The notes: generated from the sequence alone by a model not told the origin. Counted from the first letter of the stretch, positions 1 through 12,095 are shown. The stretch: 64,000 nt of DNA from Methylobacterium soli (GCF_008806385.1 NZ_VZZK01000013.1:62001-126000), one strand, 5' to 3'. Numbers and translations are program-made.

Positions 1-206
1 AGGAGACCCATGATCGAGCGGCCGCCCACGGTCTCGCCGGAGCGCGTGACCGTGACGATGGCGTCGAAGCGCTCCACCGTCTGCACGAACTTCGCGGAGG
101 CCCGCGCATGCAGGCCACGACGGTTGATGATGGGCAGGATGCGCAGGTAGCCGCCCTCGGGCACCGGCGGCTGCTCGTCGTCGTCGATGTCGAAGGCTTC
201 GGTCAT
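1..206 (-). CDS. ptsH: HPr-like phosphocarrier protein, 3' end cut by window
   Basis: Partial gene: the first 68 codons are present and the C-terminus lies beyond base 1. HPr passes phosphate from enzyme I to IIA proteins; in Rhizobiales without sugar permeases it serves the regulatory (nitrogen) PTS. After an acidic extension of about 20 residues the sequence reads RGLHARASAKF, with the phosphorylatable His at residue 33. The segment GGRSIMGL holds the conserved regulatory Ser (residue 64) that HPr kinase modifies. It is last in a same-strand cluster with EIIA, HprK, ChvG and ChvI. A hairpin lies between it and the EIIA gene. Identification is firm; partner specificity is inferred. Confidence 0.93.
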   Translation of the reverse strand, partial: MTEAFDIDDDEQPPVPEGGYLRILPIINRRGLHARASAKFVQTVERFDAIVTVTRSGETVGGRSIMGL

Positions 207-249
207 CGGGTTCGGGCGCTTCCTCGGCTCGCACCCGGACGTTTGAAAA

Positions 250-282
250 GCCGGGTGGCAGGCCCGTCACGGCCCACCCGGC
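250..282 (-). terminator. Hairpin between EIIA and HPr genes (terminator or attenuator)
   Basis: A perfect 9-bp stem (GCCGGGTGG with CCACCCGGC, 15-nt loop) lies in the 124-bp gap. Read on the minus strand the stem is followed by TTTT, which looks like a weak intrinsic terminator. It sits after the EIIA stop and before the HPr start, so it could reduce read-through into HPr. Confidence 0.5.
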
Positions 283-330
283 CCGAACCTGACGGATGTG
301 GGTAAACAGAGGAAAGGGGCGGCGTAAAGG

Positions 331-732
331 CTATTTGCCGGCAAGAACGCGCGAGGCGACGTTGATGTATTTCCGGCCGGCCTCTTGGGCATGCAGCACG
401 GCATCGCCCAGGGATTCCTCGTCGCGGACGCTGGCGAGCTTGATCAGCATCGGCAGGTTGATGCCGGCAACCACCTCGACCGCGCCGCCATTCATACACG
501 AGAGCGCAAGGTTCGAGGGCGTGCCGCCGAACATGTCGGTCAGCACGACGACGCCGTTGCCCGAATTGACTCGGCATACCGCGGACATGATGTCACGGCG
601 CCGCAATTCCATATCGTCGTCAGGCCCGATCGTGATCGTCTCGATCTGATCCTGCGGGCCGACCACGTGCTCAAGCGCGGCCTTGAACTCGGTCGCGAGC
701 AACCCGTGGGTGACGAGCACCATTCCAATCAT
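331..732 (-). CDS. PTS EIIA component, mannose/fructose family (regulatory)
   Basis: 133-residue EIIA-Man-type domain, which accepts phosphate from HPr on a His. The N-terminus MIGMVLVTHG holds the candidate phospho-His (His9), and the segment VVVLTDMFGGTPSN is typical of the family. Length matches stand-alone IIA-Man domains. ATG codons at residues 1 and 4 are both possible starts. No IIB, IIC or IID permease gene is nearby, which fits a regulatory PTS that reports phosphorylation state rather than transporting sugar. It lies between hprK and the HPr gene, the usual order in Rhizobiales. Confidence 0.93.
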   Translation of the reverse strand: MIGMVLVTHGLLATEFKAALEHVVGPQDQIETITIGPDDDMELRRRDIMSAVCRVNSGNGVVVLTDMFGGTPSNLALSCMNGGAVEVVAGINLPMLIKLASVRDEESLGDAVLHAQEAGRKYINVASRVLAGK

Positions 733-857
733 CGACGCGTTTTCCGACGCCCTGTGAGCGGAGCCGCCATTTTGTGCACCGCACGAAGATGCGCAAGGCG
801 GTCGCGACGTTTTGCTCGAAACGACGTCATCATCATGCCACGCAAGTCGACTCCGCG

Positions 858-1364
858 CTACGGGGCCTCTGGCTCCCGCCTGAAGAGACAGGTCGAGTGC
901 GACTGCGAAGCAACGGCAATCGCATCCTGCACGATGCGCGGAGCCAGCCCGGACAACCTGAGATTTCGATCAAGGGCAAGGCGCGGCAGGGAAATTCCAA
1001 GGATCTCGCAGAGGGCGCCGGACGCGTCCGGATATCGCGGCATCGCCTCGACGAGGTCGATGACGAGACGCACCGCGCAGGAATCGCGGGCGGCGGTGCG
1101 ATGCAGGCCGAGGCCCCGAATCTCGATGAGGCCCGCGATGGCCGGGTGCGGCTGGGCGATGAGGCAGCCGTTCCGGACGCGGAGCCGCACTCGGTCGTCG
1201 CCGACGAGAGCCGCCTTCGTCCCATCGCGCGCGGCCCTGTCGAGGAGGAGCAGCGCCAAGGTGGACTTGCCGGCCCCGGCCTCGCCCCGAATCAGGACGC
1301 CCGCCTCGCCGAGGCTGAGGCAGGTGGCGTGGATCGTCCTGCTCCCCGGCGCGGGGGCGCTCAC
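858..1364 (-). CDS. hprK: HPr kinase/phosphorylase, short alphaproteobacterial form
   Basis: 168-residue protein equivalent to the C-terminal catalytic half of Gram-positive HprK, which phosphorylates and dephosphorylates HPr at its regulatory Ser. The Walker A loop GEAGAGKS is at residues 27-34; DDR and the EIRGLG signature follow. The N-terminal half is absent, as is normal in alphaproteobacteria. The start is GTG and overlaps the chvG stop (GTGA), so the two are translationally coupled. The gene links the ChvG/ChvI system to the HPr encoded downstream, whose target Ser is visible in this window. Confidence 0.93.
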   Translation of the reverse strand: MSAPAPGSRTIHATCLSLGEAGVLIRGEAGAGKSTLALLLLDRAARDGTKAALVGDDRVRLRVRNGCLIAQPHPAIAGLIEIRGLGLHRTAARDSCAVRLVIDLVEAMPRYPDASGALCEILGISLPRLALDRNLRLSGLAPRIVQDAIAVASQSHSTCLFRREPEAP

Positions 1365-3163
1365 GCCGCAGCGGCTTGCCGCGGCGCCGCCGGCAAGCGG
1401 ACGATGAACCGCGCACCGCGCACCGTCGGCTCGCCATCCTCGTCAGCGGGGCCGGGGCGGTTCTCGGCCCGAATCGATCCGCGATGTGCCTGGACGATCT
1501 GGCGGGAGATCGAGAGCCCGAGACCGGAATTCTGCCCGAAGCCCTGCTCGGGACGATCGGTGTAGAACCGCTCGAAGATCCGCTCCAGGGCGTGCTCCGG
1601 GATGCCCGGCCCCTCATCCTCGCAGATCAACTCAATCTCATTTCGCACGCGGCGCAGCGCGACGCGCACCTTGGCGTCATGCGGCGAGAACGAGCGAGCG
1701 TTATCGAGGAGATTGTTCACGACCTGACCGAGGCGGCTATCGTGCCCGATGATGCCGAATGGGTTGTCGTGGTCGGCCGGCGCGTCGATGTCGAGCTGGA
1801 TCAGGGCATCCTTCGGGCGACGCCGCTCGTTGGCCACCGACACGACGGTGGTGAGCAGCTTGCGGATATCCACACGCCGAGCCTCGGCACGGGCGAGCTC
1901 GGCATCGAGCCGCGAGGCATCGGAGATGTCGCTGATGAGGCGGTCGAGACGCTTCACGTCGTGCTGGATGATCTCCATCAGCCGCCTGCGTGATTCGTCG
2001 CTCTTGGCGAGCGGCAGGGTCTCGACGGCACTGCGCAAGGAGGTCAGCGGGTTCTTCAACTCGTGGCTGACATCGGCCGCGAAGCTCTCGATGGCGTCGA
2101 TGCGCCGGTAGAGCGCCTGCGTCATGTCCCGCAACGCACCGGAGAGATGGCCGATCTCGTCCGTGCGACTGGTGAAATCGGGGATCTCCTGGCGCGACTT
2201 GATGCCCATGCGCACCTTCTCGGCCGCGTCGGCGAGGCGTCGGACGGGCCCCGCGATGGCGCCCGCGAGCAGGATCGAGAGCACAACCATCACGAGGGCC
2301 GCGACCAGGAAGACCTGCACGAGGCCGAAGCGTTCGGAGGCGATGACGCGGTCGATCGCGTCCCCTTGCGTCGAGAGCATCAGGGCGCCGCGCATGGTGC
2401 CGCCGCGCTGAATCGGCACCGCCACCGACACGGTCGTCTCGCCGATCTCGTTGCGGCGCACGATGTTGCCGCGGGCGCCGCTGAGTGCTGCCTGGACCTC
2501 CCGGAGGGTGCGACCATTGGCAGGCCCGACCTCCTCCTGCTTGCGGACCCGCTCTCCGAACAATCCGAAGAGGCGGGTCTGCGCCCAGTCGAAGGCTTGT
2601 TCGAGGAAATTATGCTTCTGCGGGCGGACGACGCTCTGGTCCCCGCGATTGATGTCGCCGCGGGCATAGAGCGAGCGGGTGTCGAAGAGCAGCCCGCCCT
2701 CCTCATCGTAGACGCGTGCCCTGTTGCCGGTCGGCGTCACGAGACGACGCAGGAGCGGGGCCACGCGCTCGGGATTGAGCGAGAACGCGAGGGGCGAGGG
2801 GTTCTCGTCGGCCGTCGCGCCCTCGCCGGCCTGCTGCTGCAGCAGCTTGTCGGGGTCGATGCGGATCGTGTCCGTGTCGACGGAGGCCGAGGAGGCGATC
2901 GCCCCCGCGATGATCTCGCCCTGGATCAGCAGGCTCTGCACCCGCGCCTGAATCAGCCCCTGGCGAAACTGGTTCAGGTAGAGGAAGCCGAGGAGCAGGA
3001 CGATCAGCCCGACGAGGTTGAGGACGACGATCCGGCGGGTGAGGCTCGACGAGGCCCGCTGGCCGATCGCGTGCCAGAGGGCGCGCGGCCAATTCAGGGG
3101 GCTGCGGCGCGCGTCTTCGTCGTCCTGGCTTCGCACGGTGTTCCCGAAAAGGGGTGATGGCAT
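1361..3163 (-). CDS. chvG: Sensor histidine kinase ChvG (BvrS/ExoS family)
   Basis: 600-residue inner-membrane sensor kinase of the ChvG-ChvI two-component system, which responds to acid and envelope conditions in Rhizobiales. One membrane segment lies at about residues 47-65, then a periplasmic sensor domain, a second membrane segment at about 280-303 and a HAMP linker. A HisKA domain follows with the phospho-His in SHELKNPLTSL, then a HATPase domain with N box NNLLDNA, G1 DEGPGIP and G2 GLGLSIS. It overlaps hprK by four bases. ChvI is 41 bp upstream on the same strand. Confidence 0.95.
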   Translation of the reverse strand: MPSPLFGNTVRSQDDEDARRSPLNWPRALWHAIGQRASSSLTRRIVVLNLVGLIVLLLGFLYLNQFRQGLIQARVQSLLIQGEIIAGAIASSASVDTDTIRIDPDKLLQQQAGEGATADENPSPLAFSLNPERVAPLLRRLVTPTGNRARVYDEEGGLLFDTRSLYARGDINRGDQSVVRPQKHNFLEQAFDWAQTRLFGLFGERVRKQEEVGPANGRTLREVQAALSGARGNIVRRNEIGETTVSVAVPIQRGGTMRGALMLSTQGDAIDRVIASERFGLVQVFLVAALVMVVLSILLAGAIAGPVRRLADAAEKVRMGIKSRQEIPDFTSRTDEIGHLSGALRDMTQALYRRIDAIESFAADVSHELKNPLTSLRSAVETLPLAKSDESRRRLMEIIQHDVKRLDRLISDISDASRLDAELARAEARRVDIRKLLTTVVSVANERRRPKDALIQLDIDAPADHDNPFGIIGHDSRLGQVVNNLLDNARSFSPHDAKVRVALRRVRNEIELICEDEGPGIPEHALERIFERFYTDRPEQGFGQNSGLGLSISRQIVQAHRGSIRAENRPGPADEDGEPTVRGARFIVRLPAAPRQAAAA

Positions 3164-3204
3164 CGCGTCTGCGGTTTCGCGGAGGCTGGATCCGGGGATG
3201 AGCC

Positions 3205-3915
3205 TCAGCTCTCCTTGAAGCGGTAGCCGACGCCGTACAGGGTCTCGATCATGTCGAAGTTGGTGTCGACCACCTTGAACTTCTTGCGCAGCCGCTTGAT
3301 GTGGCTGTCGATCGTCCGGTCGTCCACATAGACCTGATCGTCGTAGGCCGCATCCATCAGGGCGTTGCGGCTCTTCACGACGCCGGGGCGATGGGCGAGG
3401 GCCTGGAGGATCAGGAACTCGGTCACCGTCAGCGTCACCGGCTCACCCTTCCAGGTGCAGGTGTGGCGCTCCGGATCCATCATCAGCAGGCCGCGCTCGA
3501 GCGAGCGCGCGGCGGCATCCGCCTCGCGGGCCGGTGCGCCGGGCCCTTCCTTCGGGGCGAAGCGGCGCAACACCGCCTTCACGCGCTCGACGAGGAGACG
3601 CTGCGAGAACGGCTTATGGATGAAATCGTCCGCTCCCATCTTCAGGCCGAACAATTCGTCGATCTCCTCGTCCTTCGAGGTCAGAAAGATCACGGGAAGG
3701 TCGGATTTCTGCCGCAGGCGTCGCAGAAGCTCCATTCCGTCCATGCGCGGCATCTTGATGTCGAAGATGGCGAGATCGGGCGGTGAGTGCCGCAGGCCGT
3801 CGAGGGCCGACGCACCGTCCGTGTAGGTCTGGATCCGATATCCTTCGGTCTCGAGCGCGATCGAGACGGAGGTCAGGATATTTCGGTCGTCGTCGACGAG
3901 GGCGATGGTCGGCAT
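3205..3915 (-). CDS. chvI: Response regulator ChvI (OmpR family)
   Basis: 236-residue response regulator partnered with ChvG. The receiver domain has the acidic pair in VDDD and the phospho-acceptor Asp52 in [11 protein letters not shown], with Thr in FLTSKDE and Lys in IHKPF. The C-terminal winged helix is OmpR-type ([19 protein letters not shown]). It is the first gene of the cluster running to HPr. The order matches the bvrR-bvrS-hprK-EIIA-HPr arrangement of Brucella and relatives. Confidence 0.95.
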   Translation of the reverse strand: MPTIALVDDDRNILTSVSIALETEGYRIQTYTDGASALDGLRHSPPDLAIFDIKMPRMDGMELLRRLRQKSDLPVIFLTSKDEEIDELFGLKMGADDFIHKPFSQRLLVERVKAVLRRFAPKEGPGAPAREADAAARSLERGLLMMDPERHTCTWKGEPVTLTVTEFLILQALAHRPGVVKSRNALMDAAYDDQVYVDDRTIDSHIKRLRKKFKVVDTNFDMIETLYGVGYRFKES

Positions 3916-4216
3916 GCGCGTTCCCTACTGAACGGAAGCGGCGCGGGCTTTGGACCTGCCCGCTTTCCCGGCTCCGGCCCACTGGCTCAGGGCAGGCAAA
4001 GACACGAACGCGACCACACGCGGGGGGCGGGGTCCGTTTCGCGCGGTAAAGAACGCAGCTTTATAGACATCGTTCGAAAAAAGCGAGCGCTCGGCGTAGC
4101 TTGGCCGTAAGCTGCCAACAGGTCGCGGGCCGCGGGGCTCGTGCAGGTCACCGGCTTGTCGCTATGATTGCGTGCGGGCCCTTCCGTGGTCCGGCGAGGT
4201 GGAGCGGGGGGACGGG
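3916..4216. other. Divergent intergenic region chvI / HugZ-like gene
   Basis: About 300 bp carrying the promoters of both divergent genes. It is less GC-rich around 4050-4090 (short A runs). No recognisable operator, RNA gene or coding frame was found. Confidence 0.5.
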
Positions 4217-5038
4217 ATGGCCGACACGGCAGACGAGGGTCAGCCTCCGGGCGAGCCGCGCGGCCCGGCTCGGCCGCTTCCGGCCGCCGAGGCCCCCTTC
4301 GACGCAATCGGCCTCGCGCGCCATCTCCTGCGAGCCACCCGTTCCGGCGCGCTCGCCACCCTCGATGCGCAGGATGGGATGCCCTTCGCCTCCCTCGTCA
4401 CCATCGCGACAGATGTCGATGGCACGCCCCTGATGCTGCTCTCCCGGCTCTCGGCCCATACCCGCAACCTCCTGGCCGATGCCCGCTGCTCGCTTCTGTT
4501 CAGCCAGGGCGGCAAGGGTGATCCGCTGGCCCATCCGCGACTGACCGTGACGGGGCGCGTGAGCCGGACGGACGAGCCGCGCGCCCGCGAACGCTTCCTC
4601 GCCCGCCATCCGAAGGCGAAGCTCTACGCGGATTTTCCCGATTTCGGGTTCTTCGCGCTCGCGCCGGAGGCCGGGCACCTGAACGGGGGCTTTGCCAAGG
4701 CCGCGACGCTGACGGCCTCCGAATTGCTGCTCGATCTCGCGGGCGCGGAGGGCCTCGTCGCGGGGGAGCGCGGTGCGGTCGAGCACATGAACCAGGACCA
4801 TGCCGACGCGCTCGCGCTTTACGCGGCCGGAAGCGGCGAGGAGGAGGGGGCCTGGCGCCTCACCGGCCTCGATCCCGAGGGCATGGACCTGATGGTGGGG
4901 GAGCGCACGGCGCGCGTCACCTATCCGGAGCCGGTCCGCGACATGGGCACGCTCCGCAAGAGCCTCGTGGCGATGGCCGCGCAGGCGCGCGCGCAGCCGG
5001 GGCAGGAGGCTCGGCAGGGGGCGCGGCAGGGGACGTGA
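4217..5038 (+). CDS. HugZ-like pyridoxamine-5'-phosphate-oxidase-fold protein with DUF2470
   Basis: 273-residue protein with an N-terminal split-barrel flavin/haem-binding domain (RSGALATLDAQDGMPFASLVTIATD) and a C-terminal DUF2470 domain containing EHMNQDHADALALY. Members include the haem-degrading HugZ; others are uncharacterised. The ATG at 4217 is preferred because GGAGCGGGGGG precedes it; an in-frame start at 4172 would add 15 residues. It is monocistronic. A role in haem or iron metabolism is a family-level inference only. Confidence 0.8.
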   Translation: MADTADEGQPPGEPRGPARPLPAAEAPFDAIGLARHLLRATRSGALATLDAQDGMPFASLVTIATDVDGTPLMLLSRLSAHTRNLLADARCSLLFSQGGKGDPLAHPRLTVTGRVSRTDEPRARERFLARHPKAKLYADFPDFGFFALAPEAGHLNGGFAKAATLTASELLLDLAGAEGLVAGERGAVEHMNQDHADALALYAAGSGEEEGAWRLTGLDPEGMDLMVGERTARVTYPEPVRDMGTLRKSLVAMAAQARAQPGQEARQGARQGT

Positions 5039-5195
5039 GGCGGTCGCGTCCACAGACACAGCCGGTGTCGCCGCGCGGACCCCGCTTGGAGTTGACCCGC
5101 CGCGCTGCTATCTGCGCCCTCAACGCTTCCCGATCTGAGACGGTGCGCGTGAGGTCGCTTGCGGGCAACCTCTGCGGCACCGGAGATATGCCCCG

Positions 5196-7001
5196 ATGAC
5201 CGCGTCCCCGATCGACAACATCCGCAACTTCTCGATCGTTGCCCATATCGACCACGGCAAGTCGACCCTGGCCGACCGCCTCATCCAGGCGACCGGCACG
5301 GTCGCGTTGCGCGACATGAGCGAGCAGATGCTCGACTCGATGGATATCGAGCGCGAGCGCGGCATCACCATCAAGGCCCAGACCGTGCGCCTCGCCTACA
5401 CGGCGCAGGACGGAAAGGACTACATCCTCAACCTGATGGACACGCCCGGCCACGTGGATTTCGCCTATGAGGTCTCCCGGTCGCTCGCGGCCTGCGAGGG
5501 CTCGCTGCTCGTGGTCGATGCGAGCCAGGGCGTGGAGGCGCAGACGCTCGCCAACGTCTATCAGGCCCTCGACGCCAACCACGAGATCGTGCCCGTTCTC
5601 AACAAGATCGACCTGCCCGCGGCCGAGCCGGACCGGATCAAGGAGCAGATCGAGGAGGTGATCGGGATCGACGCCTCCGAGGCGGTTCCGATCTCGGCCA
5701 AGACCGGTCTCAACATCGAGGCGGTTCTGGAGGCGATCGTCACGCGCCTGCCCCCGCCGAAGGGCGATCGCAGCGCGCCCCTGAAGGCGCTCCTCGTCGA
5801 CAGCTGGTACGACGTCTATCTCGGGGTCGTCGTCCTCGTGCGCATCGTCGACGGCGTGCTCAAGAAGGGCATGAACATCCGCATGATGGGGGCGGACGCG
5901 GTCCACGGCGTCGACCGGATCGGCGTGTTCCGCCCGAAGATGGCCGAGATCGGCGAGCTCGGCCCCGGCGAGGTCGGCTTCTTCACCGGCTCGATCAAGG
6001 AGGTCGCCGACACCCGCGTCGGCGATACCATCACGGAGGACAAGCGCCCGACGAGCAGCATGCTCCCCGGCTTCAAGGACGTGCAGGCGGTCGTGTTCTG
6101 CGGCCTGTTCCCGGTCGATGCCGCCGAGTTCGAGAACCTGCGCGGCGCGATGGGCAAGCTGCGCCTGAACGATGCCAGCTTCTCCTACGAGATGGAGACC
6201 TCGGCCGCCCTCGGCTTCGGCTTCCGCTGCGGCTTCCTCGGCCTTCTGCATCTCGAGATCATCCAGGAGCGCCTGGAGCGCGAGTTCAACCTGGACCTGA
6301 TCTCGACGGCACCGAGCGTCGTCTACCGCCTCAATATGTCGGACGGCTCGATGCGCGAGCTGCACAACCCGGCCGACATGCCCGACGTGATGAAGATCGA
6401 TTCGATCGAGGAGCCCTGGATTCGCGCCACGATCCTGACGCCCGATGATTATCTCGGCGGCGTGCTCAAGCTCTGCCAGGACCGCCGCGGCATCCAGATC
6501 GACCTGAACTACGTCGGCAAGCGCGCCATGGTCGTCTACGACCTTCCCCTGAACGAGGTGGTGTTCGATTTCTACGACCGCCTCAAGTCGATCTCGAAGG
6601 GCTATGCCTCGTTCGATTACCACCTCTCCGATTACCGCGAGGAAGACCTCGTGAAGATGTCGATCCTCGTCAACGCCGAGCCGGTGGATGCGCTGTCGAT
6701 GCTCGTTCACCGGACCCGGGCGGAATCGCGCGGGCGGGCGATGTGCGAGAAGCTGAAGGATCTCATCCCGCGCCACCTGTTCCAGATCCCGGTCCAGGCC
6801 GCGATCGGCGGCAAGATCATCGCGCGCGAGACCATTCGGGCGCTGTCCAAGGATGTGACCGCCAAGTGCTACGGCGGCGACATCTCCCGCAAGCGCAAGC
6901 TCCTCGACAAGCAGAAGGAAGGCAAGAAGCGCATGCGCCAGTTCGGCCGCGTCGAGATCCCGCAGGAAGCGTTCATCGCGGCGCTGAAGATGGACGATTG
7001 A
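5196..7001 (+). CDS. lepA: Elongation factor 4 (LepA)
   Basis: 601-residue translational GTPase that back-translocates or remodels stalled ribosomes. The G1 loop is AHIDHGKST near residue 15, followed by DTPGHVDF (G3) and NKID (G4). The EF4-specific C-terminal domain ends in [18 protein letters not shown]. Length is exactly as expected (about 600). The ATG start follows CGGAGATATGCCCCG. The gene is single with no operon partners. Confidence 0.98.
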   Translation: MTASPIDNIRNFSIVAHIDHGKSTLADRLIQATGTVALRDMSEQMLDSMDIERERGITIKAQTVRLAYTAQDGKDYILNLMDTPGHVDFAYEVSRSLAACEGSLLVVDASQGVEAQTLANVYQALDANHEIVPVLNKIDLPAAEPDRIKEQIEEVIGIDASEAVPISAKTGLNIEAVLEAIVTRLPPPKGDRSAPLKALLVDSWYDVYLGVVVLVRIVDGVLKKGMNIRMMGADAVHGVDRIGVFRPKMAEIGELGPGEVGFFTGSIKEVADTRVGDTITEDKRPTSSMLPGFKDVQAVVFCGLFPVDAAEFENLRGAMGKLRLNDASFSYEMETSAALGFGFRCGFLGLLHLEIIQERLEREFNLDLISTAPSVVYRLNMSDGSMRELHNPADMPDVMKIDSIEEPWIRATILTPDDYLGGVLKLCQDRRGIQIDLNYVGKRAMVVYDLPLNEVVFDFYDRLKSISKGYASFDYHLSDYREEDLVKMSILVNAEPVDALSMLVHRTRAESRGRAMCEKLKDLIPRHLFQIPVQAAIGGKIIARETIRALSKDVTAKCYGGDISRKRKLLDKQKEGKKRMRQFGRVEIPQEAFIAALKMDD

Positions 7002-7108
7002 GGCCGGACCGTCTCACCGACGGGGCGGAGGTTCGTTCTGCGCTCCCTTGACCCTTTGGGCGCGCTCGGCCTCTATCACGGGTGCGGCGCCGGCGCTTGA
7101 GGATCCTC

Positions 7109-7420
7109 ATGGGGTGGGGATTCTCGCGTCGGTTCGTGTCCAACCCGGAGGGCTCGGTCGTGGAGGATTTCAAGGCAGACCTCCGGCGCCAGATGCGGGA
7201 GATCGATATCGCCACCGGTGCTGCGGCCGATGCCTGCCTGCCGGGTCTCCTGCGTCGCTTGAAGCACCACCAGAACCGCATCGCGCATTCGGGGCTGCCG
7301 CTCCTGAAACTCTACAGGACGTGGCGCATTCACCGGCTTTCCGCGGCGGTCGCGGAGGCCCGCTGGCACGTGGAACAGGGGCGCCTTGCCCGAATGGGCG
7401 GCCTCGCCGGGCGCCGCTGA
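7109..7420 (+). CDS. Small hypothetical protein
   Basis: 103-residue frame between lepA and the mutase gene. GAGG lies seven bases upstream of the chosen ATG (in-frame starts at 7082 are less well placed). Codon third positions are GC-biased as in neighbours, which supports real coding. The product is basic, with a helical stretch (EDFKADLRRQMREIDIATG) and several Arg/His residues. No family was recognised. It could be a short conserved protein or a fortuitous frame. Confidence 0.45.
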   Translation: MGWGFSRRFVSNPEGSVVEDFKADLRRQMREIDIATGAAADACLPGLLRRLKHHQNRIAHSGLPLLKLYRTWRIHRLSAAVAEARWHVEQGRLARMGGLAGRR

Positions 7421-7525
7421 TCTGCGGATCGGGGCCCGATGCGCGGGTTCGCCTTTGAGGGGAGTAGCCCCGCACAGGCGGTTGCCTATAATGCGCCGCA
7501 ATTCGAGCCCCGCACGAGCGAGAGC

Positions 7526-9691
<2,166 letters not shown>

Positions 9692-9793
9692 GACGTCGGC
9701 GCGGACGCGACCGGGCTCGGATCCTCAAGATCCGCGCTTCGGCGTGCGCGTCCGACCGACAGCCCGTACCGGTGTGCCGCATCGGGCCGCAGG

Positions 9794-10645
9794 TCAGGCT
9801 GCGCGGGCGAGATCCGCCGGTGGGACGGCCGGCACCTCGTCGGTATGCACCTCGAACCTGGCGAGCAAGGCCGACCCGAAGCTCGTCGAGATCGCGACAT
9901 CGGTGGCGTCTCGTCCGCGCGCGATCACGATGCGGCCGATCCGCGGCGTGTTGTGGCGGGCATCGAAGGTGTACCAGCGCGGCCCCTGAGGCCCGTCGAG
10001 ATAGACCTCGAACCAGGCCGAGAAATCCATCGGGTCCGGCACCGGCGCGATGCCGATATCGCCGAGATAGCCGGTGCAGTAGCGGGCCGGGATGTTCATG
10101 CAGCGGCAGAAGGCGACGGCCAGATGCGCGAAGTCGCGGCAGACGCCGCGTTGCTGGGTATAGCCATCGAACGCGGTTCGGGTCGCGTCCGCCTCCTGAT
10201 AATTGAACGTGATGCGCTCGTGGACGTAGTCGACGATGGCCTGGACCCGGGACCAGCCTTCGGCGGTGTTGCCGAACAGCGACCACGCGATGGCCGAGAG
10301 TTTGTCGGTGTCGCAGTAGCGGGAGCCGAGCAGGAAGACCAAGACCTCGTCTGGCAGATCCTGGACGGCGATCTGCCGGGCATCCGGGGCGACGTGGTCG
10401 GGCAGACCGGAATCGGCGATCACGAAATCGGCCGACATGGTGATGCGCCCGCCGGGTGCGACGAGGCGGGTGCACACATTGCCGAACGCGTCGACGTGCC
10501 GGCTGGACGGCACCGGCGGATCGAACCGGATGGCGTCGGGCGTCAGGAGGTCGCCCGTGCGAGAGGGGTGGACGCTCAGCAACAGGTTCATCGGGGTGGG
10601 CCCGAACGTGTCGTAGGCGATGGAATATCCGGTTCGTATCTGCAT
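9794..10645 (-). CDS. Transglutaminase-like protein, paralogue 1
   Basis: 283-residue bacterial transglutaminase-like protein: an N-terminal beta domain, then the transglutaminase core with the nucleophile Cys in QRGVCRDFAHLA and the Asp in YTFDARHN. The position that usually holds the catalytic His (HAW) reads DFSAW, so the classical triad is incomplete. It has no signal peptide and is probably cytosolic. A close paralogue lies on the opposite strand at 49420-50265. It converges with the mutase gene. Function is unknown; thiol peptidase-like activity is possible. Confidence 0.85.
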   Translation of the reverse strand: MQIRTGYSIAYDTFGPTPMNLLLSVHPSRTGDLLTPDAIRFDPPVPSSRHVDAFGNVCTRLVAPGGRITMSADFVIADSGLPDHVAPDARQIAVQDLPDEVLVFLLGSRYCDTDKLSAIAWSLFGNTAEGWSRVQAIVDYVHERITFNYQEADATRTAFDGYTQQRGVCRDFAHLAVAFCRCMNIPARYCTGYLGDIGIAPVPDPMDFSAWFEVYLDGPQGPRWYTFDARHNTPRIGRIVIARGRDATDVAISTSFGSALLARFEVHTDEVPAVPPADLARAA

Positions 10646-10852
10646 GGTCTCGTCCGCGGCTTGACAAGCTTAGTCGCCAGAAAGTCGCCGCAGCATTGTT
10701 CGTTCCCGCACCGCAACTAAATTGAGCGGTCTCTGCTGCTCAAATATTCCGCAATGGGCGAGGGCCGACAGCCGGGCTGCCCGTCGGGCCACGATGAACC
10801 CGAAACGGATTGGACGATTGATGTGGGAGATTTCGTCAATCAGGAGCCATGC

Positions 10853-11461
10853 ATGGCGCGCACCCTCACCGCCGCAATCCTCGCTCTCGGCATCGGAGCC
10901 GGCGCGGCCCAGGCGCAGGAGCCGTCGCAGGACGGCCACCGGTTCCTGACAGCCAGCCCGGCCGGCGCGATCCGGGCTTCGAAGCTGATCGGGTTGCCGG
11001 TCACAGGGCAGGATCACGTCAAGGTCGGGTCGATCGAGGATGTGCTCGTCGATGACAATGGCCGCGTCCTGGCCGTGCTGATCGGTGTCGGCGGCTTCCT
11101 CGGAATCGGTGAGAAGCGGGTGGCCGTGCCTTACCAGGACCTCGCGTTGAACACCGATGGGGATGCGGGCGCGGCCGGTCCGACCTCCGTGGTGACGCCC
11201 AAGAACGCGCCCTCCACGGACGCTGCGACAACAGCCGGACCCGAGACCATGCCGGGGGCTCAGACGAGCAGCCAGGCGCTCGAGGCGGTCGAGGCGCGGC
11301 GGAGCGGGACGGTGGACGACAAGACCGGCTCGACGGCACGCACGGACGACGCGCGCGGTCGCGCGACCGTCATGGTCGGCGAGCCGAGCCGGGCCGAGAT
11401 CCGCCTGACCAAGGCCCAATTGCAGGCCGCCCCGGCATTCCAAGACGCGAGGACGAAGTAG
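10853..11461 (+). CDS. Secreted PRC-barrel domain protein
   Basis: 202-residue protein with a signal peptide (MARTLTAAILALGIGAGAAQAQ) ending near residue 22. A PRC-barrel follows (SKLIGLPVTGQDHVKVGSIE, then DVLVDDNGRVLAVLIGVGG), with a low-complexity Ala/Thr-rich tail. CAGGAG lies about six bases before the ATG, which decides this start over upstream in-frame codons. PRC-barrels are small beta domains used in RNA processing, photosynthetic and envelope proteins. Here export implies a periplasmic role of unknown kind. It is divergent from the transglutaminase gene. Confidence 0.8.
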   Translation: MARTLTAAILALGIGAGAAQAQEPSQDGHRFLTASPAGAIRASKLIGLPVTGQDHVKVGSIEDVLVDDNGRVLAVLIGVGGFLGIGEKRVAVPYQDLALNTDGDAGAAGPTSVVTPKNAPSTDAATTAGPETMPGAQTSSQALEAVEARRSGTVDDKTGSTARTDDARGRATVMVGEPSRAEIRLTKAQLQAAPAFQDARTK

Positions 11462-11516
11462 CCGAGCCTTCGCGGGCGCCGGGCGGATCTGACGCGCATC
11501 GGTCGCGATCGGCTGC

Positions 11517-12095
11517 TCAACGTTCGAGGGAGGCTTCCAGAAGCCTCGGGTCCATCGCCGAGAGCGCGATCAGGGGCGCAGGCATCGCCACACCGGCACG
11601 GCGCAGTTCCTGCGCGATGGCGCGGCAGGCCTGGAGATCGTTCGCTCGGGCCGCGTCATCCGCCCGGGCGATGGCCTCGGGTGCGGGCTTGGGGGCGCTC
11701 GCGGCCGCGGGCGCCGAAGGTTTCTCGGCTTTCGGCGCAGCCTGCCCGCCCTTCTGGGCTTCGCCCTGCGGCCCGGCGGCCCCAGGCCCGGCATTCGGGA
11801 TCGGTCCGCTCTGACCCGATTCCTTCTGCGGTGCTCCGCTCTCGCCGGGCTTCGGCACGGGCTTGTCCTGCGAGGGCGCCTGGACCGCCGTCGCGGCTTG
11901 CGGTGGCGGCGTGCCCGATCCGGCCTCGGAAGCGGGGGGATGCAGGAAGGCCGACAACTCCTTGCACAGGTTCGCCGGTTGGCCCGAATGGGCTCCACCC
12001 ACCATCGGAGCGGCCGCCTGAGGCAGCGGCGCTTGCGCGAGCGCCGCGACCGGCAGCAGGACCGCCAACCCCCAGACCAGACCCGATCCCTTCAT
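11517..12095 (-). CDS. Secreted proline/alanine-rich protein of unknown function
   Basis: 192 residues. An N-terminal signal peptide (MKGSGLVWGLAVLLPVAALAQA) is followed by a short motif with one Cys (ANLCKELSAFLHPP). A Pro/Ala/Gly/Lys-rich linker then leads to a C-terminal helical segment (IARADDAARANDLQACRAIAQELRRAG) with a second Cys. The two Cys could pair in the periplasm. No known family was recognised. It converges with the PRC-barrel gene and lies outside the iron operon by 160 bp. Confidence 0.7.
   Translation of the reverse strand: MKGSGLVWGLAVLLPVAALAQAPLPQAAAPMVGGAHSGQPANLCKELSAFLHPPASEAGSGTPPPQAATAVQAPSQDKPVPKPGESGAPQKESGQSGPIPNAGPGAAGPQGEAQKGGQAAPKAEKPSAPAAASAPKPAPEAIARADDAARANDLQACRAIAQELRRAGVAMPAPLIALSAMDPRLLEASLER

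Noticed and set aside
1..732. HPr and EIIA as a sugar-transport PTS
   Set aside because: No permease components nearby; order with hprK and chvGI is the regulatory PTS of Rhizobiales.
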